Numbered from the stretch's first letter, positions 9,706 to 17,850 are shown. The stretch: 64,000 bases of DNA from Holophagales bacterium (GCA_016714815.1 JADKBZ010000020.1:1-64000), one strand, 5' to 3'. Numbers and translations: made by a program. Notes: generated from the letters alone by a model not told the origin.

Positions 9706-9768
9706 GGGGTCAGGTCTTGATTTTCTACTATAGCCAGGGGCTATAGTAGAAAATCAAGACCTGACCCC
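9706..9768. repeat. Long hairpin repeat, family A copy 2
   Basis: Perfect 30-base arms at 9706-9735 and 9739-9768 with an AGG loop. The inner stem is TATAGCC/GGCTATA. The right arm encodes the last residues and the TGA stop of the nucleotidyltransferase on the minus strand. Confidence 0.93.
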
Positions 9769-10344
9769 TTTTCTGCGGAACAGGGTCTCGATGCTTTCGA
9801 CGAGCTCCGGGGCTTCCAGGATCTCCGCGAAGAGCGATACGAGCCGAAGGACCCGCTTCTTGTCGAGCCGCGGGTTCTGATCCAGCACGGCGGCGATGTC
9901 CGCGTAGTCCTGCGGCCGGGCTGCGATCGCCTTGAGGATCACGAGGTCCGCAGCTCTGGGAATTGGAAGGCTCTGACCGAAAGCGGTCACCCTGCGGGCC
10001 TTTCGGACGATCTCCTGCTCGAAGCCCAGGGAACCGGCCGAGAGGTCGACGTCGACTCCGGAGCGGGTATGCCGAAGAAGGAAGACCCGGTTCGACCGGG
10101 CGAACGCGGTGGAGTCGGAGTGCCTGGGCGGGAATCCGTGCCTCGCTGCAGAGCGTAGGAACTCGGAAAAGCCGTCGTCCGGCACGAGGACGATGCCGTC
10201 TACGTCACTCGTGGTTCTTGGCTTCGCGAGAAATGCGACAGCGACGCCGCCGATGAAGAGATGCGGGACACCGGCACCGGAAAGCCAGGTCTCCAGATCG
10301 AGTATGGCCGCGGCGAGAGGCTGAAGGAGGTCAGGTCGAGCCAC
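9754..10344 (-). CDS. Nucleotidyltransferase-fold protein (possible toxin-antitoxin type pair)
   Basis: About 196 residues from GTG 10344 (VARPDLLQPLAAAILDLETW). The segment LFIGGVAVAFLAKPRTTSDV followed by DGIVLVP is the GG...R.T.D.D signature of minimal or AbiEii-like nucleotidyltransferases; a second acidic position is in SGVDVDLSAG. The C-terminal part (AADLVILKAIAARPQDYADI) is typical of this fold. The start overlaps the upstream 79-residue gene by 14 bases, so they are coupled. The last four residues (GVRS) and the stop come from a hairpin repeat, so the native C-terminus may have been replaced. Such pairs often act as type IV-like toxin-antitoxin systems, but that is only an inference here. 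Confidence 0.72.
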   Translation of the reverse strand: MARPDLLQPLAAAILDLETWLSGAGVPHLFIGGVAVAFLAKPRTTSDVDGIVLVPDDGFSEFLRSAARHGFPPRHSDSTAFARSNRVFLLRHTRSGVDVDLSAGSLGFEQEIVRKARRVTAFGQSLPIPRAADLVILKAIAARPQDYADIAAVLDQNPRLDKKRVLRLVSLFAEILEAPELVESIETLFRRKGVRS

Positions 10345-10570
10345 GAAGGGTCCGCCGCAAGCGGTTCCAACGATTCCGGATTCGCTCGTCGCCCGTTCTC
10401 CGGGCGATCTCGCCGGCATCCGCGGTCGAGCTGAGGAACAGGTGGAGGCTCCCGAGTTGCACCAGGCGCTCTTCGGGAGAAAGTGCCTTCGCTTCGCGCT
10501 TCGTCACGGCGTTCACTGCCGCCCATCGGCGGCGAAACTGCCTGGGATCGAATCCGGCGAGGAGGTCCAC
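10331..10570 (-). CDS. Small protein coupled to the nucleotidyltransferase
   Basis: A 79-residue basic protein beginning MDLLAGFDPRQFRRRWAAVN, with EAKALSPEERLVQLGSLHLF in the middle. No family is recognised. It starts at GTG 10570, and a TATAGT (10578-10583 on the complementary strand) sits 7 bases before the start, suggesting a leaderless message. Its end overlaps the start of the nucleotidyltransferase. The size and the overlap resemble the small partner of a toxin-antitoxin pair, but no DNA-binding motif is evident, so function is left open. Confidence 0.62.
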   Translation of the reverse strand: MDLLAGFDPRQFRRRWAAVNAVTKREAKALSPEERLVQLGSLHLFLSSTADAGEIARRTGDERIRNRWNRLRRTLRGST

Positions 10571-10577
10571 GGGAAGA

Positions 10578-10583
10578 ACTATA
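10578..10583 (-). promoter_or_regulatory. -10-like TATAGT just before the start codon
   Basis: TATAGT read on the minus strand lies 7 bases upstream of GTG 10570. The expected transcription start would fall at the start codon. No matching -35 is evident; that position falls inside a hairpin repeat. Confidence 0.5.
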
Positions 10584-10592
10584 CCCGAACCA

Positions 10593-10655
10593 GGGGTCAG
10601 GTCTTGATTTTCTACTATAGCCTCTGGCTATAGTAGAAAATCAAGACCTGACCCC
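10593..10655. repeat. Long hairpin repeat, family A copy 3
   Basis: Perfect 30-base arms at 10593-10622 and 10626-10655 with a TCT loop. The inner stem is the same as copy 2. Its right end directly touches the TGA of the ABC permease gene (10656-10658), and its left part overlaps the presumed promoter of the 79-residue gene. Confidence 0.93.
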
Positions 10656-11453
10656 TCAGGAACCCGTGGAGCCGTACTTCGCGATGCCGCGGCGCCAGAT
10701 GGCGCGGTTGAGGAACGCGAAGAGGAGGGCGACGGCGGGGACGGCCCAGAAGAAGGGCGCGAAGCTCGTCCGCCCGAGGGCCAGGGTCGTCGGGTAGAAC
10801 GAGGCGAAGGCGAAGGGGATGACGGTGGAGAGGAGGACCTTCACCTTCAGGTCGTAGATGGTGATGGGGTAGCGGCCGAAGGCCATGAGGTTGAAGACGG
10901 GCGGCGCGAGGCCGACACGGTCTTCGATCCAGAAGCTGGACGCCGTGAGGATGCCGAAGACCGAGAGGTAGATGACGGCTCCGAAGACGGCCCAGAGCGG
11001 GAGGAGCGCCAGGCCCAGCGGCGAGAGGCCGGGGAGCTTCGAGGCGGCCCACGCGACGGCGACCGCCCCCGTGAGGACCTCCTGGAGCGATTCGAGGCGG
11101 AAGCTCTCGAAGAAGATCTGGAAGAGGGGCGAGACGGGACGAAGCAGGATCCGGTCGAAGCGCCCTTCCACGAGGTAGCGGTCGGCGAACTCGTAGAGGT
11201 TGCCCGAGAGGACGTTGAAGAAGCCGTACGGCAGGAGCGAGAAGCCGTAGAGGAAGACGATCTCGTGGAAGCTCCAGCCGGCCAGGTGCGGGAAGCGCGA
11301 GAAGAGGAGGAGGACGACCGAGAACGACGCGGCCGTCCCGAGGAACGACGCGAGGACCGCCGTGGCGAAGTCGGCCCGGTAGGCGAGGCGCGCCTTGGCG
11401 TACTGCGCGAAGTAGAGCGCGAGGAGGCGGGCGTGAAAGCGGAGGGAGCGCAT
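10656..11453 (-). CDS. ABC-2 family exporter permease (second subunit)
   Basis: A 265-residue integral membrane protein with about six hydrophobic helices. The segment FRLESLQEVLTGAVAVAWAA and the terminal RAIWRRGIAKYGSTGS fit the DUF990-type ABC-2 permeases. It is the last gene of an operon with a second permease two bases upstream and an ATPase before that. This ATPase-permease-permease order is seen in multidrug/viologen-type exporters. The substrate cannot be told from sequence. The stop codon abuts hairpin repeat 10593-10655. Confidence 0.82.
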   Translation of the reverse strand: MRSLRFHARLLALYFAQYAKARLAYRADFATAVLASFLGTAASFSVVLLLFSRFPHLAGWSFHEIVFLYGFSLLPYGFFNVLSGNLYEFADRYLVEGRFDRILLRPVSPLFQIFFESFRLESLQEVLTGAVAVAWAASKLPGLSPLGLALLPLWAVFGAVIYLSVFGILTASSFWIEDRVGLAPPVFNLMAFGRYPITIYDLKVKVLLSTVIPFAFASFYPTTLALGRTSFAPFFWAVPAVALLFAFLNRAIWRRGIAKYGSTGS

Positions 11454-11455
11454 CG

Positions 11456-12298
11456 TCAGCCTCCCTGGACCTCGATGCGCCGCGCGGTGGCGTTCCAGAG
11501 GACGCGGCCGAGGAGGAGGAGCGCGACGGTCCACCCCGCCTGGAGGGCGAGAGCGCGCGCTGCGTCCGCGCCGGTGGCGAGGCCGAGCCAGATGCGCCCG
11601 GGCGTGTCGTTCATGTGGAGGAAAGGGAGCCAGACGAGGATCTTCCTCGCCGGCTCGGGAAAGAACGCGACCGGAACGAGGAGGCCCGACAGAAGCTCGA
11701 GGACGAGGTACTTGGCGCGCAGGACGCCGAGGATCGACGTGGTGCGGATGGCGACGAGGCCGACGCAGAAATTGATCGCTCCGACGAGGAGAGCCGAGAG
11801 GAGACCTGAGAGTAGGAAGAGGCCGAACGCCGCCGGGCTCGCCGGCGGGAGGACGGGGTAGACGAGGGCGAGGAGCGCGCCGATCGGCACCGTGAAGAGG
11901 ACGAGGCGGAAGGCGCTTTCGCCGAGCGCCTGCGAGAGCGTCATCGCCTGGATGTCGACCGGCTTGATGAGCGTCATGGCGAGGCGCCCCTCGCGGACCT
12001 GGCTCGCGAGCTCGCGGTCGACCTCGTTGAAGTAGAAGCTGCGCAGCGCCCAGCCCGTCGCCACGTAGGTGAGCATCTGCGGAAAGGTGAAGCCGCCGAG
12101 CGTGGCGCCGTCCCCCTTCTCGTGGAAGAGGGCGCGCCAGATGTAGTACCAGACGGTGGCGTTGAAGAAGTAGGTGAGGATGCCGACGAAATAGCGCGCG
12201 CGGTAGGCGAGGAGGTTCAGGAACGAGGTGCGCGCGAAGGCGAGGTAGGGGCGCGCGAAGGCGAAGGGGGAGCTCGCGGGGGCGAGGGCGGTGCTCAC
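11456..12298 (-). CDS. ABC-2 family exporter permease (first subunit)
   Basis: A 280-residue protein with about six membrane helices. Diagnostic segments are YRARYFVGILTYFFNATVWY, VDRELASQVREGRLAMTLIK and RTTSILGVLRAKYLVLELLS, all typical of the DUF990/ABC-2 family. The start is GTG 12298. It sits 18 bases after the ATPase gene and 2 bases before the second permease. The two different permeases presumably form a heterodimeric channel powered by the ATPase. Confidence 0.83.
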   Translation of the reverse strand: MSTALAPASSPFAFARPYLAFARTSFLNLLAYRARYFVGILTYFFNATVWYYIWRALFHEKGDGATLGGFTFPQMLTYVATGWALRSFYFNEVDRELASQVREGRLAMTLIKPVDIQAMTLSQALGESAFRLVLFTVPIGALLALVYPVLPPASPAAFGLFLLSGLLSALLVGAINFCVGLVAIRTTSILGVLRAKYLVLELLSGLLVPVAFFPEPARKILVWLPFLHMNDTPGRIWLGLATGADAARALALQAGWTVALLLLGRVLWNATARRIEVQGG

Positions 12299-12316
12299 GG
12301 TGCCGTGCCTGCCGCC

Positions 12317-13396
12317 TCAGCCTCGGCGAACGCCGCGGTGGGCGACGGCGCCGGGGGCGCCTCCCTCGGGGAGGGCCTCGGCGCCGGGCCGGCGGAGCGC
12401 GGCGTTCTCGCGGTAGATGCGGGCGACGACCTCTTCGATGTCGGGCTCGCCGACGGCGAGGTCGAGGACGGGGAGGTCGCGGACGACCTCGCGCAGGACG
12501 TCGGCGGTTCCGACCTCGCGCTTGTCGACGACGATCTGGTAGCGGCCCTGGGAGAGGCGCGCGGCGCGCCACGGGCCGACGGAGAGCTCGGCGGGGTCGC
12601 CCGCCGGGATCGGGTTCAGGTCGAAGCGGATGCGCGCCTCGGGGAGGTGCCGGTCGCGCAGGCCGCGCAGGCTCCCGTCCCAGAGGATCTGGCCGCGGTC
12701 GATGAGGACGACGCGCTCGCAGAGCTCCTCGATGTCGTCGAGATCGTGCGTGGTGAGGATGACGGTCGTCGAGAGGAGCTTGTTGGCTTCCTTGAGGAAC
12801 GAGCGGACGTTCGCCTTGGCGACGACGTCGAGGCCGATGGTCGGCTCGTCGAGGAAGAGGAGCGTCGGCTCGTGGAGGAGCGAGGCGGCGAGGTCGCAGC
12901 GCATCCGCTCGCCGAGGGAGAGCTTCCTCACCGGCTGCGGGAGGAGGCGGCCGACGTCGAGGAGGTCGTCGAAGACCTTCATCCGGCGCGCGTAGTCGGC
13001 TTCGGAGACGCCGTAGATCTCGCGCAGGAGCCGGAAGCTCTCGACGACGGCGATGTCCCACCAGAGCTGGGTCCTCTGGCCGAAGACGACGCCGATCGAC
13101 TTCGTGTAGGCCCGGCGGTCGCGCCACGGGACGAGGCCGAGGGCCGTGACGTCGCCGGAAGTCGGCGTCAGGATGCCGGTGAGCATCTTGATCGTCGTCG
13201 ACTTGCCGGCGCCGTTGGGTCCGATGTAGCCGACCATCTCGCCGCGGTCGAGGTCGAAGGAGACGTGGTCGACGGCGGTGAGAGTCGTCCTCTCGGAGCG
13301 GAAGAGCCCCTTCAGCGCTCCGGCGAGGCCGGGCGATTTGCGCGTCACCTCGAAGGTCTTGACGAGGTCGCGGACGCGGACGGCGGGTTCGCTCAT
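12317..13396 (-). CDS. ABC exporter ATP-binding protein
   Basis: A 359-residue ATPase with Walker A (GPNGAGKST), a Q-loop in GVVFGQRTQLWW, signature LSLGERMR, Walker B LLFLDEPTIGLD and the switch His in TTHDLDDIEELC. The GVVFGQRTQLWWDI and LSLGER variants are typical of ATPases that pair with DUF990 permeases. A C-terminal extension of about 110 residues follows the nucleotide domain. Its ATG overlaps the stop of rsmI by 4 bases, so the exporter appears to be co-translated with rsmI. Confidence 0.88.
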   Translation of the reverse strand: MSEPAVRVRDLVKTFEVTRKSPGLAGALKGLFRSERTTLTAVDHVSFDLDRGEMVGYIGPNGAGKSTTIKMLTGILTPTSGDVTALGLVPWRDRRAYTKSIGVVFGQRTQLWWDIAVVESFRLLREIYGVSEADYARRMKVFDDLLDVGRLLPQPVRKLSLGERMRCDLAASLLHEPTLLFLDEPTIGLDVVAKANVRSFLKEANKLLSTTVILTTHDLDDIEELCERVVLIDRGQILWDGSLRGLRDRHLPEARIRFDLNPIPAGDPAELSVGPWRAARLSQGRYQIVVDKREVGTADVLREVVRDLPVLDLAVGEPDIEEVVARIYRENAALRRPGAEALPEGGAPGAVAHRGVRRG

Positions 13397-14211
13397 TCGC
13401 CGGGGACGGAGTCGTCGTCGGCCGAGCCGGCTTCGTGCGGGCAGGCTTCCGGCCCGGGGTTCCCGTCCGGATCCGCGCCGTCGTCAGGGAGCTGCGTCGG
13501 CCCGGACGGAACGGCTGCGGCCGACGGCGCGGCGGCGACGGCGATCTCGCCCTTGATGCCGGGGCGCCTGGCCAGGAGCGCGGCCACCGCCGAGGCCGTA
13601 CCGCGAAGGACCTCCTCGTGGAGCTTCGTCAGCTCGCGCCCGAGGCAGACCTGCGGGTCGCCCCACGCGCGCGCCATCTCCTCGAGCGAGGCGACGACGC
13701 GGAAGGGGGACTCGAAGAGGATGCGGGTCTCGTCGCGCGGGGCGAAGCGGGCGTACCAGCGGGAGCGCTCGCCGTGGCGGGAGGGCGGAAACCCGAGGAA
13801 CGAGAACGGGATCGCCGGAAAGCCGCAGACGGAGAGGATCGCGGCGACGGCCGAAGGCCCGGCGATCGGCTCGACGCGGTATCCGGCGGCGGCCGCGGCG
13901 GCCGTCAGGAGGCGCCCCGGGTCGGAGACGCCGGGCGTGCCGGCGTCGGAGACGAGCGCGAGCGTCTCTCCCGCGGCGAGCTTCTGGAGGACCTCGGGAA
14001 TCCGGCGGAACTCGTTGTGCTCGTGGCACGAGACGCGCGGCGTCGTGACGCCGTAGCGCGAGAAGAGATTGCCCGTGCGCCGGGTGTCCTCGCAGAGGAC
14101 GAGGCTCGCGTCGCGAAGCGCCGCCAGGGCCCGGGGTGAGAGATCTTCGAGGTTCCCGATCGGGGTGGCGACGACGAGGAGCCGCCCTGGGGCGGCGGTG
14201 GTGGCGGTCAC
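13393..14211 (-). CDS. rsmI: 16S rRNA (cytidine(1402)-2'-O)-methyltransferase
   Basis: A 272-residue SAM-dependent methyltransferase of the tetrapyrrole-methylase fold. LLVVATPIGNLEDLSPRALA, LCEDTRRTGNLFSRYGV, LVSDAGTPGVSDPG and PIAGPSAVAAIL are all classic RsmI motifs. The enzyme methylates the 2'-O of C1402 in the decoding centre. The last 50 residues are low-complexity (Pro/Asp/Gly-rich) and probably disordered. A TAGCAT at 14218-14223 lies 6 bases before the GTG start, suggesting a leaderless transcript. The gene is first in the unit with the ABC exporter. Confidence 0.95.
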   Translation of the reverse strand: MTATTAAPGRLLVVATPIGNLEDLSPRALAALRDASLVLCEDTRRTGNLFSRYGVTTPRVSCHEHNEFRRIPEVLQKLAAGETLALVSDAGTPGVSDPGRLLTAAAAAAGYRVEPIAGPSAVAAILSVCGFPAIPFSFLGFPPSRHGERSRWYARFAPRDETRILFESPFRVVASLEEMARAWGDPQVCLGRELTKLHEEVLRGTASAVAALLARRPGIKGEIAVAAAPSAAAVPSGPTQLPDDGADPDGNPGPEACPHEAGSADDDSVPGE

Positions 14212-14217
14212 GCGGAG

Positions 14218-14223
14218 ATGCTA
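14218..14223 (-). promoter_or_regulatory. -10-like TAGCAT just before rsmI
   Basis: On the minus strand TAGCAT lies 6 bases before the GTG start of rsmI. It is one of a recurring set of -10-like hexamers placed to give leaderless mRNA. No strong -35 was found. Confidence 0.45.
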
Positions 14224-14296
14224 CCAGCCAGGATGGTGACGCCCGTCTCTATACGGGCCTGGTGGAGAGCTGGAAAATGAGCAGAAGAGGTGCTCA

Positions 14297-14710
14297 ATGG
14301 CCGTCACCTGGCGCGAAGTCGATCCCTCGTCTCCGTCCTACATGATCGCGGGCCGTTCCGACTCTCTTCCCGACGGGACCGGAGACGCGGTCGGCGCCGT
14401 GATTCAGTGGGGCGCCTCGACCCTGAACCGCTGGTCGCTCCAGTCCCGCATCCAGAGCGAGCTCGCGGCGCAGCAGGCATTCGCGGAGCGCATCTGCCCG
14501 GCCCGGGACGCCGGTGGCGTTCTGGCCCTGGTCCTCGTCGACCATCGACGCGTCGACGCGATGGAATCGGACGGGTTCCTTTCCTGCTTCGTGATCGGCG
14601 CGTTCGCCCAGGCGCGGCACGGCATCTACCGCTACCTGCACAGCGACCGGATGGAAGCGGCGGGGGGCGGCGAGAACCGCCGGATCTACTTCTGGGGCAC
14701 GCGGGGCTGA
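14297..14710 (+). CDS. Uncharacterised 137-residue protein
   Basis: The protein starts MAVTWREVDPSSPSYMIAGR at ATG 14297, preceded by AGAAGAGG at a fair ribosome-binding distance. It has no signal peptide or membrane helix. A central conserved-looking core reads GGVLALVLVDHRRVDAMESD, followed by a Tyr-rich tail ending RIYFWGTRG. No family is recognised. It diverges from rsmI and is followed by a small hairpin at 14716-14733. Confidence 0.6.
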   Translation: MAVTWREVDPSSPSYMIAGRSDSLPDGTGDAVGAVIQWGASTLNRWSLQSRIQSELAAQQAFAERICPARDAGGVLALVLVDHRRVDAMESDGFLSCFVIGAFAQARHGIYRYLHSDRMEAAGGGENRRIYFWGTRG

Positions 14711-14715
14711 CGGAG

Positions 14716-14733
14716 CCGGACCGAAGGGTCCGG
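14716..14733 (+). terminator. Short hairpin after the 14297 gene
   Basis: CCGGACC and GGTCCGG form a 7-bp stem around a GAAG loop, 6 bases after the stop codon. There is no T-run, so it could be a weak terminator or a simple 3' stabiliser. Confidence 0.4.
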
Positions 14734-14740
14734 GGCGTCG

Positions 14741-14746
14741 TACGAT
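14741..14746 (+). promoter_or_regulatory. -10-like TACGAT before the SurA-N-like gene
   Basis: TACGAT lies 7 bases before ATG 14754, the same geometry as several other genes here. Confidence 0.45.
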
Positions 14747-14753
14747 CCCTCCG

Positions 14754-15460
14754 ATGAGGATTCTCGTCGCCGCCCTTCTCCTCGGCCTGGCGCCGGCAGG
14801 AACTGCGGCGGAGGCTCCTCCGCCGGCGGCCGGACCCGCGGTGACGCTGGACCGGATCGCGGCGGTGGTCGGGGAAGAGGTCGTCCTCGAAGGAGAGATC
14901 TCGCGCCTGGCCGCGATCGGCTTCCTGCCGCGGCGAGAGGGGGAGGCCGAGCTCGCGTATCGCGACCGGCTACTCGACCTCAGGGTCGTGGAGCTCTTGC
15001 GCGAGAAGGAGCTGCGCCTCCTCACGGGTCTCGAGCCCGACGCCGGCGAGGTGAACGCGAAGCTCGACGAGGTGGCGGTCCGCTACGAGGCGGGGGCGGG
15101 CGAGCCGTTCGACCGGGTGCTCGAGCGCGCCCGCACGAGCCGCGACGAAGTGCGGGAGTGGATCCGCCGCGGAATCGCCCTCGAGAGCTATGCCCGCGAA
15201 CGGCTCCTCCCGACGGTGAAGGTGACGGACGAGGCGATGCGGGCCTACTACGAAGGACCGTTCCGTCCGAGGCCGCCGCGCGCGGCGTCGCGACGCTCCC
15301 TCCGTTCCCCGAGGTGCAGGACCAGGTCCGCGAGCTCCTGCGCGAGCGCCTCCTGAACGAGGAGGTGGAGAGGTGGACGAAGGGTCTTCGCGAGAAGACC
15401 CGGATCCTCGTCTACCGGCGGCCGCCGATCGCCTCGTCGTCCGGCAGCGCGAGCCGGTAG
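14754..15460 (+). CDS. SurA N-terminal-domain-like periplasmic protein (one frame shift)
   Basis: A signal peptide (MRILVAALLLGLAPAGTAAE) is followed by VTLDRIAAVVGEEVVLEGEI, the start of a SurA-N/PpiC chaperone domain, then helical sequence. At about 15262, after AYYEGPF, the family-like sequence moves to another frame (PFPEVQDQVRELLRERLLNE) and ends at TAG 15458-15460. Together this gives about 235 residues with no parvulin PPIase domain between the helices. It may be a chaperone-only outer-membrane biogenesis factor. The 3' end overlaps the converging transglycosylase gene by about 49 bases, and the single shift may be a sequence error. Confidence 0.68.
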
Positions 15461-17850
15461 GCCCGGCGGTTCGCCAGGACGCGCCGGACGTAGGTCCTCG
15501 TTTCGGTGTAGCTGATCGCCGCCAGGAGCGCCTCGGCCGGCCGGTCGCTCCCGCCGCTCCAGAGGACCGTCTGCCCGGCCCCGGCGTTGTAGCCGGACGC
15601 GGCGAGGGCGGCGTCGCCGCCGAAGCGGTCGAGCAGCGAGCGGAGGGTCTGCGCCCCGAGACGGATGGAGCGGGCCGGGTCGTAGAGCTCGGAGTAGGCC
15701 GGGGGCTCTTCGTTCAGCTCGCGCGCCGCCTCGCCCGCGGCGGGAAGAGTGAGCTGCATGAGCCCGCGCGCGGCCGCCGGGGACGCCGCCTCGCGGTCGA
15801 AGCGGCTCTCCTGTCGCATGACGCCGTAGAGGAGGTCGCGCGGCACGCCCAGCTCGGCGGCCGTCTGCGCGACGAGCCGGTCGAAGGGGCGGGGCGCGAG
15901 GCCGCGGCGGACGGTGCGCGGAGCGAGGTCGAGAAGGAAGTCGCGCGGGACCTTCCGGGAGAGGGCGTCGGCGGCCTCGAGCGCGGCAGGGCCGGCGTCG
16001 GCGTCCTCGGCGAGGCGCGCGGCGACGAGGCAGCCGAGGATGGTGTCGAGGCGGCGCGCGTCGCGGACGATCGGCTCGGCGTCCTGGGCGAGGCCGAGGC
16101 GCAGGAGCCGGCAGGCGGCGGCGTCGCCGCAGAGGTCGGGGAGCGTGTCGTCGGCGAGCTCGGGGGCGAGGAGGATCTCGGCGTAGCCGGGAAGCCGCGA
16201 GTAGGCGGTCCGGAGAGAAGAGAGGGCGGCGGCGTCGCCGAGGAGGGCCGCGGGAAGGAGGCGCGCCCGTGCAGCCCGGGGGTTGCCCGCGCCGAGGAGC
16301 TTCTCCCCCTCGGAACGCGAAGCCTTCACGAACCTTTCGCGCAGGCCCGCGGGAAGGGTGGCGATTCGCGAGGAGGCCTGCTCGGCGGCGAAGGAGCCGG
16401 GGACGGAGGCGAGGACCGAAGCCCAGCTCGCGAGCGCCGCCTCCGGCCGCCGCTGGGCATGGGCGACGACGCCCGACCAGAACGGGAGCTCCGACACCCA
16501 CGGCTCGGGGAGGCGCCGGGCCTTCGCGAGAGCGAACACGGGCGCCAGGGCCCTGGCGGCACCCACGCCATCGCCTGCCTGCGCGCGCCGTTCGACGAGG
16601 AGCAGGAGAGCTTCGACGCGCCCGGCCTCGCTGGCAACCCTCGGCCGGCGAAGAAGCTCCTCGGCGCGATCGAGCTGGCCGCGGCGGATCTCGAGCCGCG
16701 CCCGCTGGAGGACGGCGAGACCCGAAGGGCCCGCCACGCCGAGCTCGACGCGGCGGAACTCGGCGACGGCGCCGTCGAGGTCGCCGAGCTTTTCCTTCAT
16801 CGCGCCGAGGTTGAAGCGGACGCGGCCGGCGAAGGAGGCGGTCCCGAAGCCGTCGTCCTTCCTGTCGCGCGGGGCGCGGAACGTACTCGGCATGGAGGCG
16901 AGGAGCGTCTCGTGCCCCTTCGCGGCCTCGGCGAAGCGGCCGCGCGACCCGCGCAGGCGCGAAAGCTCGAAACGGGCGACCGCGATCTCGGCGGCGTCGC
17001 TTCCGGCGAGCGCGCGCCTCTCGCGTTCGGCGGCGAGACGCTCGGCGAGCTCGAGGTCGCGCTGGGATCGGGCCGTGTCGACGAGAAGGCGGAGGACGGC
17101 GTCGGAGAGGTCCTTCGGCTCCTTCCCCTTCAGCTCGCGGGCGAGGAGCGTCGCGGCGGCGTCGTCGCGCCGCGCTTCGGCGAGGAGGCTGTGGCGGAGC
17201 GCCGCGGCCTCGTCGACCGCCCCTTCCCTTTCGAGCCCCTCGGCCCGCAGCGCCTGGAGGCGCCGCCGCTCGCGCGTCGGCGTCTGGGGCTGCGCGGCCA
17301 GGAGGCGCGCGAGGGCGACCGGGTCGAAGCGGGTCTCGAGGGCGTCGAGCGCGGTGCGAAGGGCGCGGCGGGCGATCGCCCCTTCCTTTCGCTGGAGGAG
17401 CGGGAAGAGGAGCTCGAGGGCGCCGAGGCCGTCTCCCTTCTGGAATCGGAAGCGCGCGGCGGCGAGGCGCGCCGGGACGTCGAAGAGGTCGCCCGTCGCC
17501 ACGTAGCGCTCGAACCTCACGAGCGCCTCGTCGAGGCGGCCGAGGCCCGCGAGGGCGCGCGCCGCGAGGAAGTCGAAGCGGCCGTCGGCGTAGCGCGAGG
17601 GGGAGAGGCGGTAGATCTGCCCGAGATGCGCGAGGACGTCCGGCCAGTTCTCGGCGCGCGCCGCCTCGGCGGCTTTTCGCTCGAGGTCCCGGAGGGCCTC
17701 GGGATCCACGGGCGCCATGGCCGCGGGCGGGAGAAGGAGGGCCGGCGCGGGCGCCGGGGTCGCGGGCTTCTGCGCGCGGGCCGGCGACGCGAGCGCGAGG
17801 AGCGCGGCGGCGAGCGCGGCGGACGGGGCCCCGCGCGTCACGTGCCTCAC
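15412..17850 (-). CDS. Soluble lytic murein transglycosylase (Slt-like)
   Basis: Around 812 residues with an N-terminal signal-like segment (AALAAALLALASPARAQ), a long alpha-helical superhelical region with TPR-like repeats, and a C-terminal lysozyme-like SLT domain. Catalytic Glu is in VMRQESRFDREAASPAAARG; the following GLMQLTLPAAGEAA and ASGYNAGAGQTVLW are standard SLT motifs. It cleaves peptidoglycan glycan strands to anhydro-muropeptides in the periplasm. The start is probably GTG 17850, whose GTGA overlaps the murA stop; GTG 17841 is an alternative. The murA-slt pairing joins synthesis and turnover of the cell wall. Confidence 0.88.
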   Translation of the reverse strand: MRHVTRGAPSAALAAALLALASPARAQKPATPAPAPALLLPPAAMAPVDPEALRDLERKAAEAARAENWPDVLAHLGQIYRLSPSRYADGRFDFLAARALAGLGRLDEALVRFERYVATGDLFDVPARLAAARFRFQKGDGLGALELLFPLLQRKEGAIARRALRTALDALETRFDPVALARLLAAQPQTPTRERRRLQALRAEGLEREGAVDEAAALRHSLLAEARRDDAAATLLARELKGKEPKDLSDAVLRLLVDTARSQRDLELAERLAAERERRALAGSDAAEIAVARFELSRLRGSRGRFAEAAKGHETLLASMPSTFRAPRDRKDDGFGTASFAGRVRFNLGAMKEKLGDLDGAVAEFRRVELGVAGPSGLAVLQRARLEIRRGQLDRAEELLRRPRVASEAGRVEALLLLVERRAQAGDGVGAARALAPVFALAKARRLPEPWVSELPFWSGVVAHAQRRPEAALASWASVLASVPGSFAAEQASSRIATLPAGLRERFVKASRSEGEKLLGAGNPRAARARLLPAALLGDAAALSSLRTAYSRLPGYAEILLAPELADDTLPDLCGDAAACRLLRLGLAQDAEPIVRDARRLDTILGCLVAARLAEDADAGPAALEAADALSRKVPRDFLLDLAPRTVRRGLAPRPFDRLVAQTAAELGVPRDLLYGVMRQESRFDREAASPAAARGLMQLTLPAAGEAARELNEEPPAYSELYDPARSIRLGAQTLRSLLDRFGGDAALAASGYNAGAGQTVLWSGGSDRPAEALLAAISYTETRTYVRRVLANRRAYRLALPDDEAIGGRR

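Noticed and set aside
1106..10655. Hairpin repeats as Rho-independent terminators
   Set aside because: They have 30-bp stems but no T-run on either side, and occur at promoters and starts as well as ends.
9081..10655. Three equal repeats as a CRISPR array
   Set aside because: Spacing is about 560-820 bases with whole genes between, each unit is a long hairpin, and no cas gene is present.
9081..10655. Integron attC sites
   Set aside because: The hairpins are perfect without the unpaired bulges and R/L box core sites of attC, and there is no integrase.
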